Source of the DNA: Bacteroidetes bacterium HGW-Bacteroidetes-5 | GTDB lineage: Bacteria > Bacteroidota > Bacteroidia > Bacteroidales > UBA932 | DNA length: 64,000 bases | Direction of reading: 5' to 3' | Assembly: GCA_002842515.1 (NCBI GenBank) | Contig: PHDC01000001.1 | Location: 1,674,001-1,738,000 of the forward strand | In this document: piece by piece, positions 15,598 to 25,600 of the stretch | Position numbering within the stretch: position 1 is the first letter of the stretch | How the letters are laid out: each line of letters opens with the position of its first letter | The notes under the pieces: model-generated | The model's input: only the letters and a program-made list of their open reading frames with translations | Databases searched by the model: none | Told to the model about the DNA's origin: nothing | Translations under genes and position numbers: made by a program

Positions 15598-16290
15598 ATG
15601 TTAAAATATTTTCCGTCCGGAGATTCGGCAATAATTGTGAAGGCATCAGACCAAATCTCGGTAGAGATTAACAATACAATCCGCCGACTGCTCACGAGAG
15701 TAGAGATGGAGAGTATTCCCGGGATTACCGACTTTATCCCCTCCTACAACGAGCTGATGATCTGCTTTAACCCCTCATTAACCGGATTTCATAAACTGGT
15801 CGACACCATACGCTCCCTCGAACCCTCAATTGCAGATATTCATCTGCCCCCCTCAACATTAAAAGAGGTTCCTGTTCTTTACAAAGGAGATACCTTAGAG
15901 GAGATTGGACCCGACCTGGAGGATGTTGCCAGGTTCAACAAACTATCAGTTGATGAGGTTATTAAGATACACTCCTCTGCTACCTATCTGGTCTATATGC
16001 TTGGTTTCACCCCGGGCTTTTGTTACCTCGGCGGGATGGACAGCCGAATAGCTATGCCCCGTAAAGAGAGCCCCAGGCTTAAGATTCCGGAAGGGTCTGT
16101 AGGTATAGCCGACAAGCAGACAGGTATCTATCCCATTGAAAGCCCGGGAGGTTGGCAACTTATTGGACAAACCCCCCTCAAACTCTTTAACCCAAACCGC
16201 CAACCGGAATTCCTTTTTCAGATTGGCGACACGCTCCGGTTTAAACCAATCTCCGAAAACGAGTTTTTAAAATTAAAACAAGAGCAGTAA
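15598..16290 (+). CDS. pxpB: 5-oxoprolinase subunit B (KipI family)
   Basis: 230 residues. KipI-family features are FPSGDSAIIV at the N-terminus, SYNELMICFNP, and the C-terminal cyclophilin-like domain with YMLGFTPGFCYLGGMD, PRKESPRLKIPEGSVGIA and YPIESPGGWQLIGQTP. In B. subtilis the homologue was first named as an inhibitor of kinase KinA; with PxpA and PxpC it acts in 5-oxoproline cleavage. Lies 12 bases ahead of pxpC in one operon. Confidence 0.95.
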   Translation: MLKYFPSGDSAIIVKASDQISVEINNTIRRLLTRVEMESIPGITDFIPSYNELMICFNPSLTGFHKLVDTIRSLEPSIADIHLPPSTLKEVPVLYKGDTLEEIGPDLEDVARFNKLSVDEVIKIHSSATYLVYMLGFTPGFCYLGGMDSRIAMPRKESPRLKIPEGSVGIADKQTGIYPIESPGGWQLIGQTPLKLFNPNRQPEFLFQIGDTLRFKPISENEFLKLKQEQ

Positions 16291-16302
16291 TTTAAAATAG
16301 TT

Positions 16303-17253
16303 ATGGCAGAGATAATTATTGAGAAAGGGGGAATGCTCACAACGATCCAGGATTGCGGGCGGCACGGCTACCAGCGTTATGGGATGCCAGTCTCCGGAGC
16401 AATGGACCTGCCTGCCCTGCAAACTGCCAACACACTTGTCGGGAATAGTGCCGGTGCCGCCGCCCTTGAGGCAACCCTTACCGGGCCCGAAATTCTTTTT
16501 AGGGGAAGCTGTGAGTCGGCTTCATCAGACAACTTTCTACAAACCTTAATTGACAACTTTCATCCGGTCACACTCTGTACAATAATCGCCATAACCGGGG
16601 CAGATATGCAGCCCTGCATCAATGGCCGGCCAATAGAGATGTACCGGCCAGTAAAAGTTAACAGTGGCGACAGACTTACTTTTACCGGTCTTAAAAACGG
16701 ATGCCGCACCTACATCGCATTTGCCGGAGGGCTGGATGTGCCGATGGTTATGGGGAGCAGATCTACATACCTGCGCGCAAAAATTGGAGGTTTAGAGGGC
16801 AGGCCCCTTAAGGCTGGAGATGTTATTCCATTGGGATCTTTTACCAATCTGGCAGGCAATAAAAGCTCCCCAAAAATCACGGGTATAATTCCAGACTACC
16901 AAACAAAACGGCCAATCCGAATTATTCCAGGCCCTGAGATCCAACGACTGGATTTTGAAGGAATCCGCACCTTTCTCACCACCGAATACACTGTCTCTGC
17001 GAACAGCGACCGAATGGGGCTCAGGCTTGATGGTCAACCCATACACATTAAGGGGGCCGAAGGTCACGATATTATCTCTTCCGGAGTTTCATTTGGAACA
17101 ATTCAACTGCCTGGTAACGGCCTGCCAATCATTCTAATGGCAGATCGTCAAACAACCGGCGGCTACGCACGAATTGCAAATATATTGACAGAAGAGCTGC
17201 CCAGAGTAGCACAACTCAAACCGGGAGATAAAATAAACTTTGCCAGTGTTTGA
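16303..17253 (+). CDS. pxpC: 5-oxoprolinase subunit C (KipA family)
   Basis: 316 residues. Signature stretches are TTIQDCGRHGYQRYGMPVSG, AMDLPALQTANTLVGN, GCRTYIAFAGGLDVPMVMGS, RIIPGPE and the C-terminal LMADRQTTGGYARIA, all typical of KipA/biotin-dependent carboxylase-like domain proteins. It completes the PxpABC enzyme. Its last codons and stop (251-253 of 17xxx) form the left arm of a 23-bp inverted repeat whose right arm lies 83 bases downstream. Confidence 0.95.
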   Translation: MAEIIIEKGGMLTTIQDCGRHGYQRYGMPVSGAMDLPALQTANTLVGNSAGAAALEATLTGPEILFRGSCESASSDNFLQTLIDNFHPVTLCTIIAITGADMQPCINGRPIEMYRPVKVNSGDRLTFTGLKNGCRTYIAFAGGLDVPMVMGSRSTYLRAKIGGLEGRPLKAGDVIPLGSFTNLAGNKSSPKITGIIPDYQTKRPIRIIPGPEIQRLDFEGIRTFLTTEYTVSANSDRMGLRLDGQPIHIKGAEGHDIISSGVSFGTIQLPGNGLPIILMADRQTTGGYARIANILTEELPRVAQLKPGDKINFASV

Positions 17254-17363
17254 TGTAACTCTTTAATAAACAAGTATCTGCAAATGCCAATTTTCCAAAT
17301 TGGAAAACCGGGCTCTGTAACTGCAAGATTAATAAGCATATACATCAAACACTGGCAAAGTTT
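17235..17363. repeat. 23-bp perfect inverted repeat over the pxpC stop codon
   Basis: Bases 17235-17257, which include the pxpC stop codon TGA (17251-17253), are the exact reverse complement of 17341-17363. The spacer of 83 bases contains a smaller hairpin, TTTTCCAA (17291-17298) with TTGGAAAA (17300-17307). Layout and size match the element at 5018-5158. The rest of the gene-free stretch 17254-17534 holds an AT-rich tract near 17400-17520 in which I see no further gene or clear signal. Confidence 0.85.
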
Positions 17364-17534
17364 GTCCCCCGCGAAAAGAAAGCACCCAAAATTCTCTACG
17401 AATTCCGGGTGCACTCACCACTAAACACAACCTAAAAATTACTCAAACACCAACCCCTCAGCCCAATATCATTCCTAACACCAGGTGTATTCTATATACA
17501 CCACATTAGGTTCTAAGTTCTCTTGGCAATGTCA

Positions 17535-18911
17535 CTATTTAGCCAGGTCAATCAACACAGATTTTGTCTGTGGGTTTGATGGACGAATGGTCATATTTTT
17601 ATAGATCTTACCATCTTTTCCAATCATTGTGAAGTGTGGTATTCCGCTTATTTTGTAATATTTGCGAATATCGGGATATTTATCGCCGGCAAATAACTGA
17701 TACCCCTCCATCTTCATATCCTTCACCATCTGTTTCCATTTGTCTTTGTCTGCCGCCTGATCTGTAGAGACGCATATCATTACAATATCCTTGTTGTCTT
17801 TTAACTCCTCTTTTAGTTTATTCATATGAGGAATCTCTGCCCTACAAGGTGCGCACCAGGTTGCCCAAAAGTCAATATATACAACTTTGCCTTTAAAGCT
17901 GCTCAGAGTTACCATATTTCCATTAACATCCTCAAGGGTAAAATCGAATGCAGGAGCGTCACTTCCAAACTGTTTTGCATCTGCAAGAATCTTCTCTGCC
18001 TGTGCAAGGAATTTTGGATTTTTAACACTTTCCCGGAATGCTGCCATAACAGCCTCCCTTCCCGATGGCGATTCATCTTTGAGGTATTTGTTTGTATAGT
18101 GATAGATGAAGTACTCCTTAATCTCCGGATTTGTGACCGTGCTTTTTATATAATCAAACGAGTTTAATAAAAATGATTTGTCATTTTTTACTTTCTTAAT
18201 CTTCTCGTTTAAAGCATATTCTGCAAAACTCACATACTGTGGGATACCCAAAAGGAACGGGTCGTTCCACTCGATTTGCTCAAATAAAGTCTCCATATGT
18301 GCACGCCAGTCTGCCTCCTCCTTGAATTCGGTTAACTTATTTGTATTAACGTGAAACTGAGGCCAGTTAATAAGCAAACTAAAATTTGCATATTTATTAT
18401 ATTGCTCAACCTCCTTTTTAAACAGAGGAGGCATATCGTTGTATGCCATACAGAAAATCTCACTGTATCTCATTTTGGTTATAAGAGCATCTTCCTGATA
18501 CTTTTTATAAACGTGCCAAGGCATATGAAAAACAATTTTTGGATCGGCAGGATAAATAAGAAATCTCATATCCAGATAATATTGCGTCTCAGGACTTCCT
18601 GAAATTAGTTTCCCGGTATATGGCTGTGTTCCAAGACTGACAGTTATGTCGCGCCCCGGTTTTGCAATAATTGGAAGATTGCAAAAACTGTATCCGAGAG
18701 AGAGTTGCGTTAATTTATCAAGAGAGATCTCTCCGTTAAATGTTCCATTTTCATTCACGGGGAATGTTTTAATTGTGCGATTGTTCTCTTTAACCTCAAC
18801 CACTTTATCTTTTCCATTATACTCTACGGTTCCTTTAAAAGTAACTTGAGATTGTCCATAGCTTATTAATATTGCTATGGTAAATAAGATAGTAAATAAA
18901 CTTCGCTTCAT
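17535..18911 (-). CDS. TlpA-like thiol:disulfide oxidoreductase with N-terminal beta domain
   Basis: 458 residues. A signal peptide (1-19) is followed by a beta-sandwich-like region (22-105, FKGTVEYNGKDKVVEVKEN) and a helical middle region. The C-terminal AhpC/TlpA thioredoxin domain from about 317 starts DAPAFDFTLEDVNG and holds the active site WCAPC with Cys353 and Cys356. It should reduce or isomerise disulfides in the periplasm. It is the last gene of the FecR-SusC-SusD operon, 58 bases after the PKD-like lipoprotein gene, which hints that the imported ligand or surface proteins need thiol handling. Confidence 0.9.
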   Translation of the reverse strand: MKRSLFTILFTIAILISYGQSQVTFKGTVEYNGKDKVVEVKENNRTIKTFPVNENGTFNGEISLDKLTQLSLGYSFCNLPIIAKPGRDITVSLGTQPYTGKLISGSPETQYYLDMRFLIYPADPKIVFHMPWHVYKKYQEDALITKMRYSEIFCMAYNDMPPLFKKEVEQYNKYANFSLLINWPQFHVNTNKLTEFKEEADWRAHMETLFEQIEWNDPFLLGIPQYVSFAEYALNEKIKKVKNDKSFLLNSFDYIKSTVTNPEIKEYFIYHYTNKYLKDESPSGREAVMAAFRESVKNPKFLAQAEKILADAKQFGSDAPAFDFTLEDVNGNMVTLSSFKGKVVYIDFWATWCAPCRAEIPHMNKLKEELKDNKDIVMICVSTDQAADKDKWKQMVKDMKMEGYQLFAGDKYPDIRKYYKISGIPHFTMIGKDGKIYKNMTIRPSNPQTKSVLIDLAK

Positions 18912-18969
18912 AGTGTAAACTCGTATTAATTAATATTATATATAAATTCAGAATAAAAAATCCCGGGGA

Positions 18970-20469
18970 TTAGTTTTTCCAGTGTGTACTAACCACCTTG
19001 CCGCAAACATTTGTGTAGGCGTTTTTAATGGAGAGAGTACCATCTGTAGCAACGTTCATTTCGTATATGCTGCCGGTTCTGCCTGTAGAGCCGCTGGTGC
19101 TTGTGCAGACGTGCATTATTCGCGAACTGAGGACCGCTTCGTGCCAACGGATATTATCTACGCTTTTACCTGTGCCAAAGTCATATATCTCACGCTCCTG
19201 GTTAAGGATGCAGTCAAACACATAGACCTTACTTCCAACGGCAAAATAGATGTAGTCCTGCAAAGCGTTTCCGGCGAATGTTTTGGCTTCACGAATTTTG
19301 AACCCGGCAGGAATTGCAACCTTTTTAAGCGGAGTAATTGCAGCTTTGTTGGTCATATCAAATTTAAGATAGAAATAATTTCCGCTGCCATCTTTGAAAA
19401 TTGAGTTGCACTGGTAAGTATTCCGAGCGCTTATTGTGAATTTACCCCATACAAAAGTAAGACCAACATCTGCAGGATCAAAAATGCCGGTTGGTTTGGC
19501 CGCAGTAACCATTAGATTTGGTTTGGCATAATCTGCTATGTACATAAATTTCTTGTACTTGTTGTCGTAAAAGAGTTCACGCCCCAGTGCCTGGAACGAA
19601 ACAGGTGAAATCTCATAGTCTCCGGGAAAGGCACTATAGAATTTTGTCTCTATACGGGTTGATACACCATCTATTGTTGTGTTGTAGTTGGCATCCCTAT
19701 AGTAGAGCTTGTTATTTGCCGTAAGAAAGAGTTTTGATCCGTTGGCTTGATAATCAGAGACAGAGCCATAGTACTCCTGAACTACAAACGCTTGCGGATT
19801 GGTTATCGTAAGATTGTCGTAGAAGAAATCCTTTAGGTCGTATAGCTTTTTAAAGGATGTACTGCTTATATATACTCCACCTCTGGCATCGTTGCAGAGT
19901 ATTGCAACATAGTCAATAGGAGCCTGGTATGTATAACAGATAGAGACGGGATTTGTACCAACTGCCTCTCCGTTAATGTTGTCGTAAATATCCTGGTAAA
20001 CTTTTCCGCTAACTCCAATGAATGTTACATTAGCTTTGCCGTTTAGTTCGCTCAGGGCAAGAAAGCCCCTCTGCAGCTCCGATGTGACTACAACATTAAA
20101 TTCATACCGGTACCTCACTCCGGTGTTTTTATCAAACACATTATAAGATACTTTATAACTTCCGGGGATTGTGTTTACCAATATTTTCAGGTTTCTGGTT
20201 TTGGCAAGGGTATCCGGGTAGTTGTAGGTGTTCATTGAGTTGAAAATTGTCCAGGAGTATTCAAGATCTGCCTCTGTTGCGGTAATAGCGCGGCTTAAAA
20301 CCGGAGTTATCTTGAACGAATCCAGCATTGTTGCAATATAATTGGCCTCAATACCGGATATTTCCACATCATTTATCGCAGAGTAATTATAATTTCCGTC
20401 ATCTTTAACACACGAAAAGAATAGTGCAGATATTGATGTACAGATTATTAATATTTTTATGATTTTCAT
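18970..20469 (-). CDS. PKD-like surface lipoprotein of the SusCD locus
   Basis: 499 residues. Lipobox FFSC with lipidation Cys20, then an N-terminal PKD/Ig-like domain (about 30-130, containing DLEYSWTIFNS and GSYKVSYNVFDKNTG) followed by a long beta-rich region resembling a propeller. The family is found next to SusD and DUF4843 genes in Bacteroidetes. From memory, a similar set (BT2261-BT2264 of B. thetaiotaomicron) forms a four-part SusCD complex whose structure contained peptide. It should sit on the cell surface and help capture ligand. Gap to DUF4843 gene is 29 bases. Confidence 0.8.
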   Translation of the reverse strand: MKIIKILIICTSISALFFSCVKDDGNYNYSAINDVEISGIEANYIATMLDSFKITPVLSRAITATEADLEYSWTIFNSMNTYNYPDTLAKTRNLKILVNTIPGSYKVSYNVFDKNTGVRYRYEFNVVVTSELQRGFLALSELNGKANVTFIGVSGKVYQDIYDNINGEAVGTNPVSICYTYQAPIDYVAILCNDARGGVYISSTSFKKLYDLKDFFYDNLTITNPQAFVVQEYYGSVSDYQANGSKLFLTANNKLYYRDANYNTTIDGVSTRIETKFYSAFPGDYEISPVSFQALGRELFYDNKYKKFMYIADYAKPNLMVTAAKPTGIFDPADVGLTFVWGKFTISARNTYQCNSIFKDGSGNYFYLKFDMTNKAAITPLKKVAIPAGFKIREAKTFAGNALQDYIYFAVGSKVYVFDCILNQEREIYDFGTGKSVDNIRWHEAVLSSRIMHVCTSTSGSTGRTGSIYEMNVATDGTLSIKNAYTNVCGKVVSTHWKN

Positions 20470-20498
20470 AACTTAACTCTTTTAAAAGGTTTACTTGT

Positions 20499-21206
20499 TT
20501 AGAACCAAGGTAAAATACGAGCCGGTGGAACAAGGTCGTTGTCCATCACAATATTGTCTTTAAAGTAGGCGTTACATTGCCAGCCGAAATTTCTCCAAAG
20601 GTTCCGCTCAACATTAAAGGCGACAAGAGTCTCCGGGAATGGCCTGCCCATTATATCCATACAGATTGCGTGCTTTGTTTTGGAGTAAATTCCGAATACC
20701 GGAGCCAGAGTTGCATCCCAAATAGATGGTTTCATAAAGATGTTGGAGAACCTTATTCTTACACTTGACTTCTCCTTAAAGGCCACAAGCAGGTCTTCAC
20801 TCTCTACTATCTCGAGCGCCAAAACAAAAGCACCCGAATTGAGGTCTGCGTGTTTTTTCAAAATAATTGGCAGCTTATAGTCAAAGGTATTTAAGCCAAA
20901 CTGATAGGAAGGCTTGATAGCCTCAAAGTGGCTGCCCGATATTGCTGTTGTCTTCTCGGGAACTACCCTCAAAACAACTTTTGCGGGAGTTGTGAGCATA
21001 TTACCCAGTAGGCGAACATTGAGGAAAACAGTATCCTGCTCTCTGTTTTTGCCTATAAAAGAGTAGGTCACACTATCTGCAGTAGAGTTATATTCAGAAA
21101 AATATATTGCGTGTTCACCCGAATACAACCCTTGAATATCATTTTCACAAGATGTTATTAATAAGCAAGAAATAATACCTATTAATAATGTAATTATCTG
21201 CTTCAT
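20499..21206 (-). CDS. DUF4843 surface lipoprotein of the SusCD locus
   Basis: 235 residues. Lipobox ITSC with Cys20, then a YSGEHAIYFSEY segment typical of DUF4843, an Ig-like beta region with DTVFLNVRLLGN and PAKVVLRVVPEKTTAISGSH, and a C-terminal helical part with FGIYSKTKHAICMDIMG. DUF4843 proteins accompany SusCD pairs and are likely accessory surface proteins. It lies 36 bases after susD and 29 before the PKD-like gene, so all belong to one transcript. Confidence 0.85.
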   Translation of the reverse strand: MKQIITLLIGIISCLLITSCENDIQGLYSGEHAIYFSEYNSTADSVTYSFIGKNREQDTVFLNVRLLGNMLTTPAKVVLRVVPEKTTAISGSHFEAIKPSYQFGLNTFDYKLPIILKKHADLNSGAFVLALEIVESEDLLVAFKEKSSVRIRFSNIFMKPSIWDATLAPVFGIYSKTKHAICMDIMGRPFPETLVAFNVERNLWRNFGWQCNAYFKDNIVMDNDLVPPARILPWF

Positions 21207-21242
21207 ATATTATAAGTTTTACAATATTTGATGTTGTCATTA

Positions 21243-22649
21243 TTAATTGTTGAACTCCTTCTCTTTGTCCGGAACCGGGAGTACATACTCTTTATTGTCA
21301 ACCGCTGTTCCCCAGTAAGGGATATTCCCATACCCTTTTCTTTTGAAGAAATAGAACAACTGTCCCTCGCCAAGAAACTCTTTTACATACTCTTTATGAA
21401 TCTCATCCGAGAGAACTGCATTTGAAGGCAGTGCTGGAAGACCCCTGTTGGTGCGTATTGTATTAAGATATTCCAGTGATTTTACAGGATCGCTATCAAT
21501 TGTACACTCTGCACCGATAAGGTACATCTCGGCCAGTTTGAGGACAGGAATTCCGCTCAATGTGTTGAACTTAGTGATATAGTTATCATCTGTTTTGCTC
21601 ATCCAGTCCAGATATCTCCAGTCCGAAGCTCCCCCGCTTGAGGTCTCATAGAGCTCCATAGTTCTCTGGATACTTACCTTTAGGATATTGTTATTGTTTG
21701 CAGATGCTATATCGAAGTAGTCGGTTACCTTGCTCTTCATATATGGATCTATAACCATAAAGACTCCAAAGATTCTCTCCCGTGAGTAGAAGTAGTAGTA
21801 GAACTGGGTTTGTTGCGACCACGAAATCTTCGTTTTCGCGTGATCTGTTGTGATCTCATCTACATACCCAAGTGCTGCAACCTTATCTCCCATATATAGG
21901 TTGAGTCTTGCAAGAAGAGCTGTTGCTGCATAGTAGTTGAACCAGGCCTTCCTGTCTGCTACTGTGTATGAGAGAGAGCCATCAATAGTTTCGTCCACCG
22001 GTCCCATAAGATCAAACTCTTTAAGCAGCTCCCTTGCTGCGAGAAGATCCTGTTTAATTCTGGTGCAAACAGCTTCGATGGTAGTAAATGGAACTCTCAC
22101 ATTTGTGAACTTATCTACATAAGGTATTCCGGGCAGATTTTTAGTTGTTGTACCATAGGAAGGAGCGAACATCCTAAGCAGGTCAAAGTGCATAAATGCT
22201 CTCAGGGCCAAAGCCTCTCCCTTTACCCGGTTGTAGTTATTATCTGTAAAAATATCTTTATCTGCATCAATATTGTCAAGGATCACATTACAGTTTGCAA
22301 TGTTATTGTACATTGAGTTCCAGATATTTGTTATTATTCCTTTGGTAGCGGTCTCTTCGTAATTGTACTTTGAGGCATTTGCATATTTGTGCAGAGGTGT
22401 GCTTGGGATGTTATTATAATATTGAGCAAGAACATCCATAAAGCCATATGTTAACTCCTGTCCGTAGAGACGATCGTTTACCATTCCGATATAGACCCCA
22501 TTTAAAACATTCAGGTAGCCACCCTCTGTTTTAAATAAATCCTCCTTCTTAAGCGAAGATTTAGGGGAGATGTCCAGCCATTTGTTGCAGCTTGAGAGCA
22601 GCAAAACGGTTGACAGTGTGACAAATAATATTTTAGTATATGTTTTCAT
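21243..22649 (-). CDS. SusD/RagB-family nutrient-binding outer-membrane lipoprotein
   Basis: 468 residues. Lipobox LLSSC with Cys21 followed by NKWLDISPKSSLKKEDLF, the standard SusD opening. TPR-like helices follow, and the C-terminus has the family pattern LKLAEMYLIGAECTI ... SLEYLNTIRTNRGLPAL and KEYVKEFLGEGQLFYFFKRKG. SusD forms the lid over the SusC channel and binds ligand. At 468 residues it is shorter than many glycan SusDs, closer to RagB-type peptide-binding members. It is 15 bases after susC. Confidence 0.95.
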   Translation of the reverse strand: MKTYTKILFVTLSTVLLLSSCNKWLDISPKSSLKKEDLFKTEGGYLNVLNGVYIGMVNDRLYGQELTYGFMDVLAQYYNNIPSTPLHKYANASKYNYEETATKGIITNIWNSMYNNIANCNVILDNIDADKDIFTDNNYNRVKGEALALRAFMHFDLLRMFAPSYGTTTKNLPGIPYVDKFTNVRVPFTTIEAVCTRIKQDLLAARELLKEFDLMGPVDETIDGSLSYTVADRKAWFNYYAATALLARLNLYMGDKVAALGYVDEITTDHAKTKISWSQQTQFYYYFYSRERIFGVFMVIDPYMKSKVTDYFDIASANNNNILKVSIQRTMELYETSSGGASDWRYLDWMSKTDDNYITKFNTLSGIPVLKLAEMYLIGAECTIDSDPVKSLEYLNTIRTNRGLPALPSNAVLSDEIHKEYVKEFLGEGQLFYFFKRKGYGNIPYWGTAVDNKEYVLPVPDKEKEFNN

Positions 22650-22664
22650 ATCTCTATAATTTTT

Positions 22665-25600
22665 TTAGATGCCAATTTGAAATGTTAACGTGAAGCTTCT
22701 GGCAAACGGATAACTTAGGCCTCTCTCTTGTTTAACTGTAGAAATATTAAATACTTCGTTGGCATAAAAAATAATCTTTAGCCTCTGGAGCTTAAGTCTC
22801 TCAAGTTGCTTCTTTTCAAATTCATATGATACATTGATTGAGTTCAGTCGAATGTAGTTATCATTCTCAATAAATCTTGATGTCGGTTTTGTGATGCTCA
22901 GGTCTGTGATGTTTTTAAATCTGGAGATATCTCCCGGAACTTTCCATCTGCCTTCAAAAACCCGGCGATCTACATTGAATTTAGGGTCTGCATTCTCAAC
23001 CCTGTCTACCAGTGTCTGGTTATAGGTCTCGCCTCCCAGGCTGTAAAGCAGATAGAGATTAAGTTGCCACTGTTTGTAAATGAATTGTGTCCCGATATTT
23101 CCAAACAGATCGGGGGTCATTGTCCCACCAACAATCTGGTCTGCGGCACTCCAGGTGGTTGTGTATTCACCGTTGAGTTTCCGGAAAACCTCGCTTCCTG
23201 TTGCAGGATCTATCCCCATAGATGGAACAACCCAGATAGATTTCATATCCTGTCCCTCAATGAAACGGACTTTAGGTTTACTTGATACAATTGCATCTTG
23301 TTGAGTGTTCCAGGCATCAAGAGAGTTGGAGATTTTGAGCAGGGTATTTTTATTGTGAGCAGCGCTCCCAAAAATAGACCAGTACATCCCTTTCGAATTG
23401 TTGGAGACTATTCCGATGTTGAGTTTAATCTCATACCCGCTATTCCTTACCTGCCCCAGGTTCTCTGTGTAAGAGGAGAATCCGAGAGATGGCGGTAGTG
23501 TTACCTGGGTAAGTGCATCTTTTGAGTCATCAATGTAGTAGTCAAAAGTTGCTGTGAAGCGTTTGCTAAAGAGCTCCAGGTCCATACCAATATTATTTTT
23601 GCGGGTTCTCTGCCATTTGAGATTTTCATTTCCCATTGCGGTTAACTGAGCACCTGCATAGTTTCGCTGATAGTAGTAGTTACGGATGTAGTCAAACATT
23701 GTGAGACTCTGGTTCGGATTGTAGTTCTGGCTTCCGGTAAATCCGGTAGAAGCTCTTAGCCGAAGCATCGTTATAACCTTTGAGTCCTTTAGAAAGTCTT
23801 CGTAGTGAATGTTCCAGCCCACACCTGCAGACCACAATTTTGCCCACCGGTTGTTGGCTCCGAATTTTGAAGAGCCATCTGCACGACCCGAAAAATCTAC
23901 AAAATATTTGTTTTTCCAAGAGTAATTAAATGTTCCGAAAAATCCTGCAGATCTTAGAATATCTTCCGAACCGCCCGGTTTGATGCCACCGGAACCGGTA
24001 GAGACCATATCGTAAGAGGTACCAAAGCTTGGATATGCAAGGAGGCTGTTTGGAAATCCTCTTGTCTGGAAAACATTTAGGTCTCCCCTTTGAGTAATTA
24101 TCTCGACCCCTCCGTTAAATGTAACATAGTGGTCTTTAATCTCTTTAAAATAGGAGAAGACAGAGTTTGCATTGAATGAAACACCCTCTCCGTACTCGTT
24201 TCTGTAAATCCCTGCTTTATCTTTTTCGGAACCTATCTGGCTGTTATAAAAATCCCGGAAAGATGTATGATCTGCAGGGTAAAACAGTTTGTTATTTGAA
24301 ACTTTTTTACTGAAAGCAACAGTGTTTTTAAGTTTGATACCATCTGCAATTCTCCACTCAAGCTTGAAGTTATTTATTATTTCGTCGTATGCCTCCTGGT
24401 CAATTACACCAATATTTGCGTTGTAGAGCGGGTTTGGAGTATTTACATACTCGAAAAATTTAACGATGTTTCCGTTAATATCTTTGTACGGCAAATATGG
24501 GTTAACCTTTGCATATTCGGAAAAGGAGCCGTAAGGAGAGTTTTTTGCAACCACATTATTGTAAGTGAGGTTGTTCATAAACAATAGGTTCTTATATCTA
24601 TACTGAAAATATACACCTATTCCCAGACGGTCCCGGGATGACTCCTTCATTACACCATTGTCTTTGTCATAAAACATATTGAGGTTGTAGCGAAAATTCT
24701 CGCCACCCTCCTCAACCTGAAGGCTATGTTTGTGTGCAATTGAAAACGGGTCAATTGGCTGGACCAGCCAGTCGGTGTTATAACCCATTGCCACAAGTCT
24801 CATCTTCTGATAATATTCGTCCATATTACGCTCCATATCGCTCACCCGGTTTGAACCGGGATATACCCCGGCGAGAAGCTCGTAATCAAGCTTTTCAGAT
24901 GCGTTTAAAAGGTCGTAACCGGTGAGGTCTGCAGATGAGGTCTTGAAATCGCCCTTATAGTTTATCTGTATTCTGCCTCTTGAAGGGGTTTTTGTCTCAA
25001 CTACCACAATTCCGTTAGCTGCTCTGGATCCGTAAATAGCAGTTGCTGCTGCGTCTTTGAGAAGGGTGATGGAGAGAACCCGGCTTGGGTCAAGGTCAAA
25101 AATCTTTTGAGCCGAAACTTCAAATCCGTCCAGAATAAACGTGGGCATATTGGGACTGTACTGAAACTCACTCTTTAAGCCCGGTAAACTGCCGCTCCCA
25201 CGAAGCTCAATTTCGGGCAATGCGTTTGGGTTGGAACCCTGGTCTACATTCTCAATAATCCGGAATGAGGGATCCATAACCTGAATGGTCTGGAGGATAT
25301 TCCCACTATTGATTTTAGCAATATCTTCTGCAGTGATGGTTGTTGCAGATCCTGTATAGGTCTTCTTGTTTGCCTCAAAATATCCGACAACCACAACATC
25401 GTTGATACTTGCAAGGGCCTCCTCCATTATTACTTTAAGAGTCTCTTGTCCGGTATATTTAATCTCTACCCGGTTCATTCCAATACAGCTAAAAAGGATT
25501 ACCATATCTGGACTCTCCGGGAACTCAAGGGTAAACCGGCCATATTGATCTGAGTAGGTGCCGAATCTGGTCCCTTTTAGTAAAATGTTAACCCCAATAA

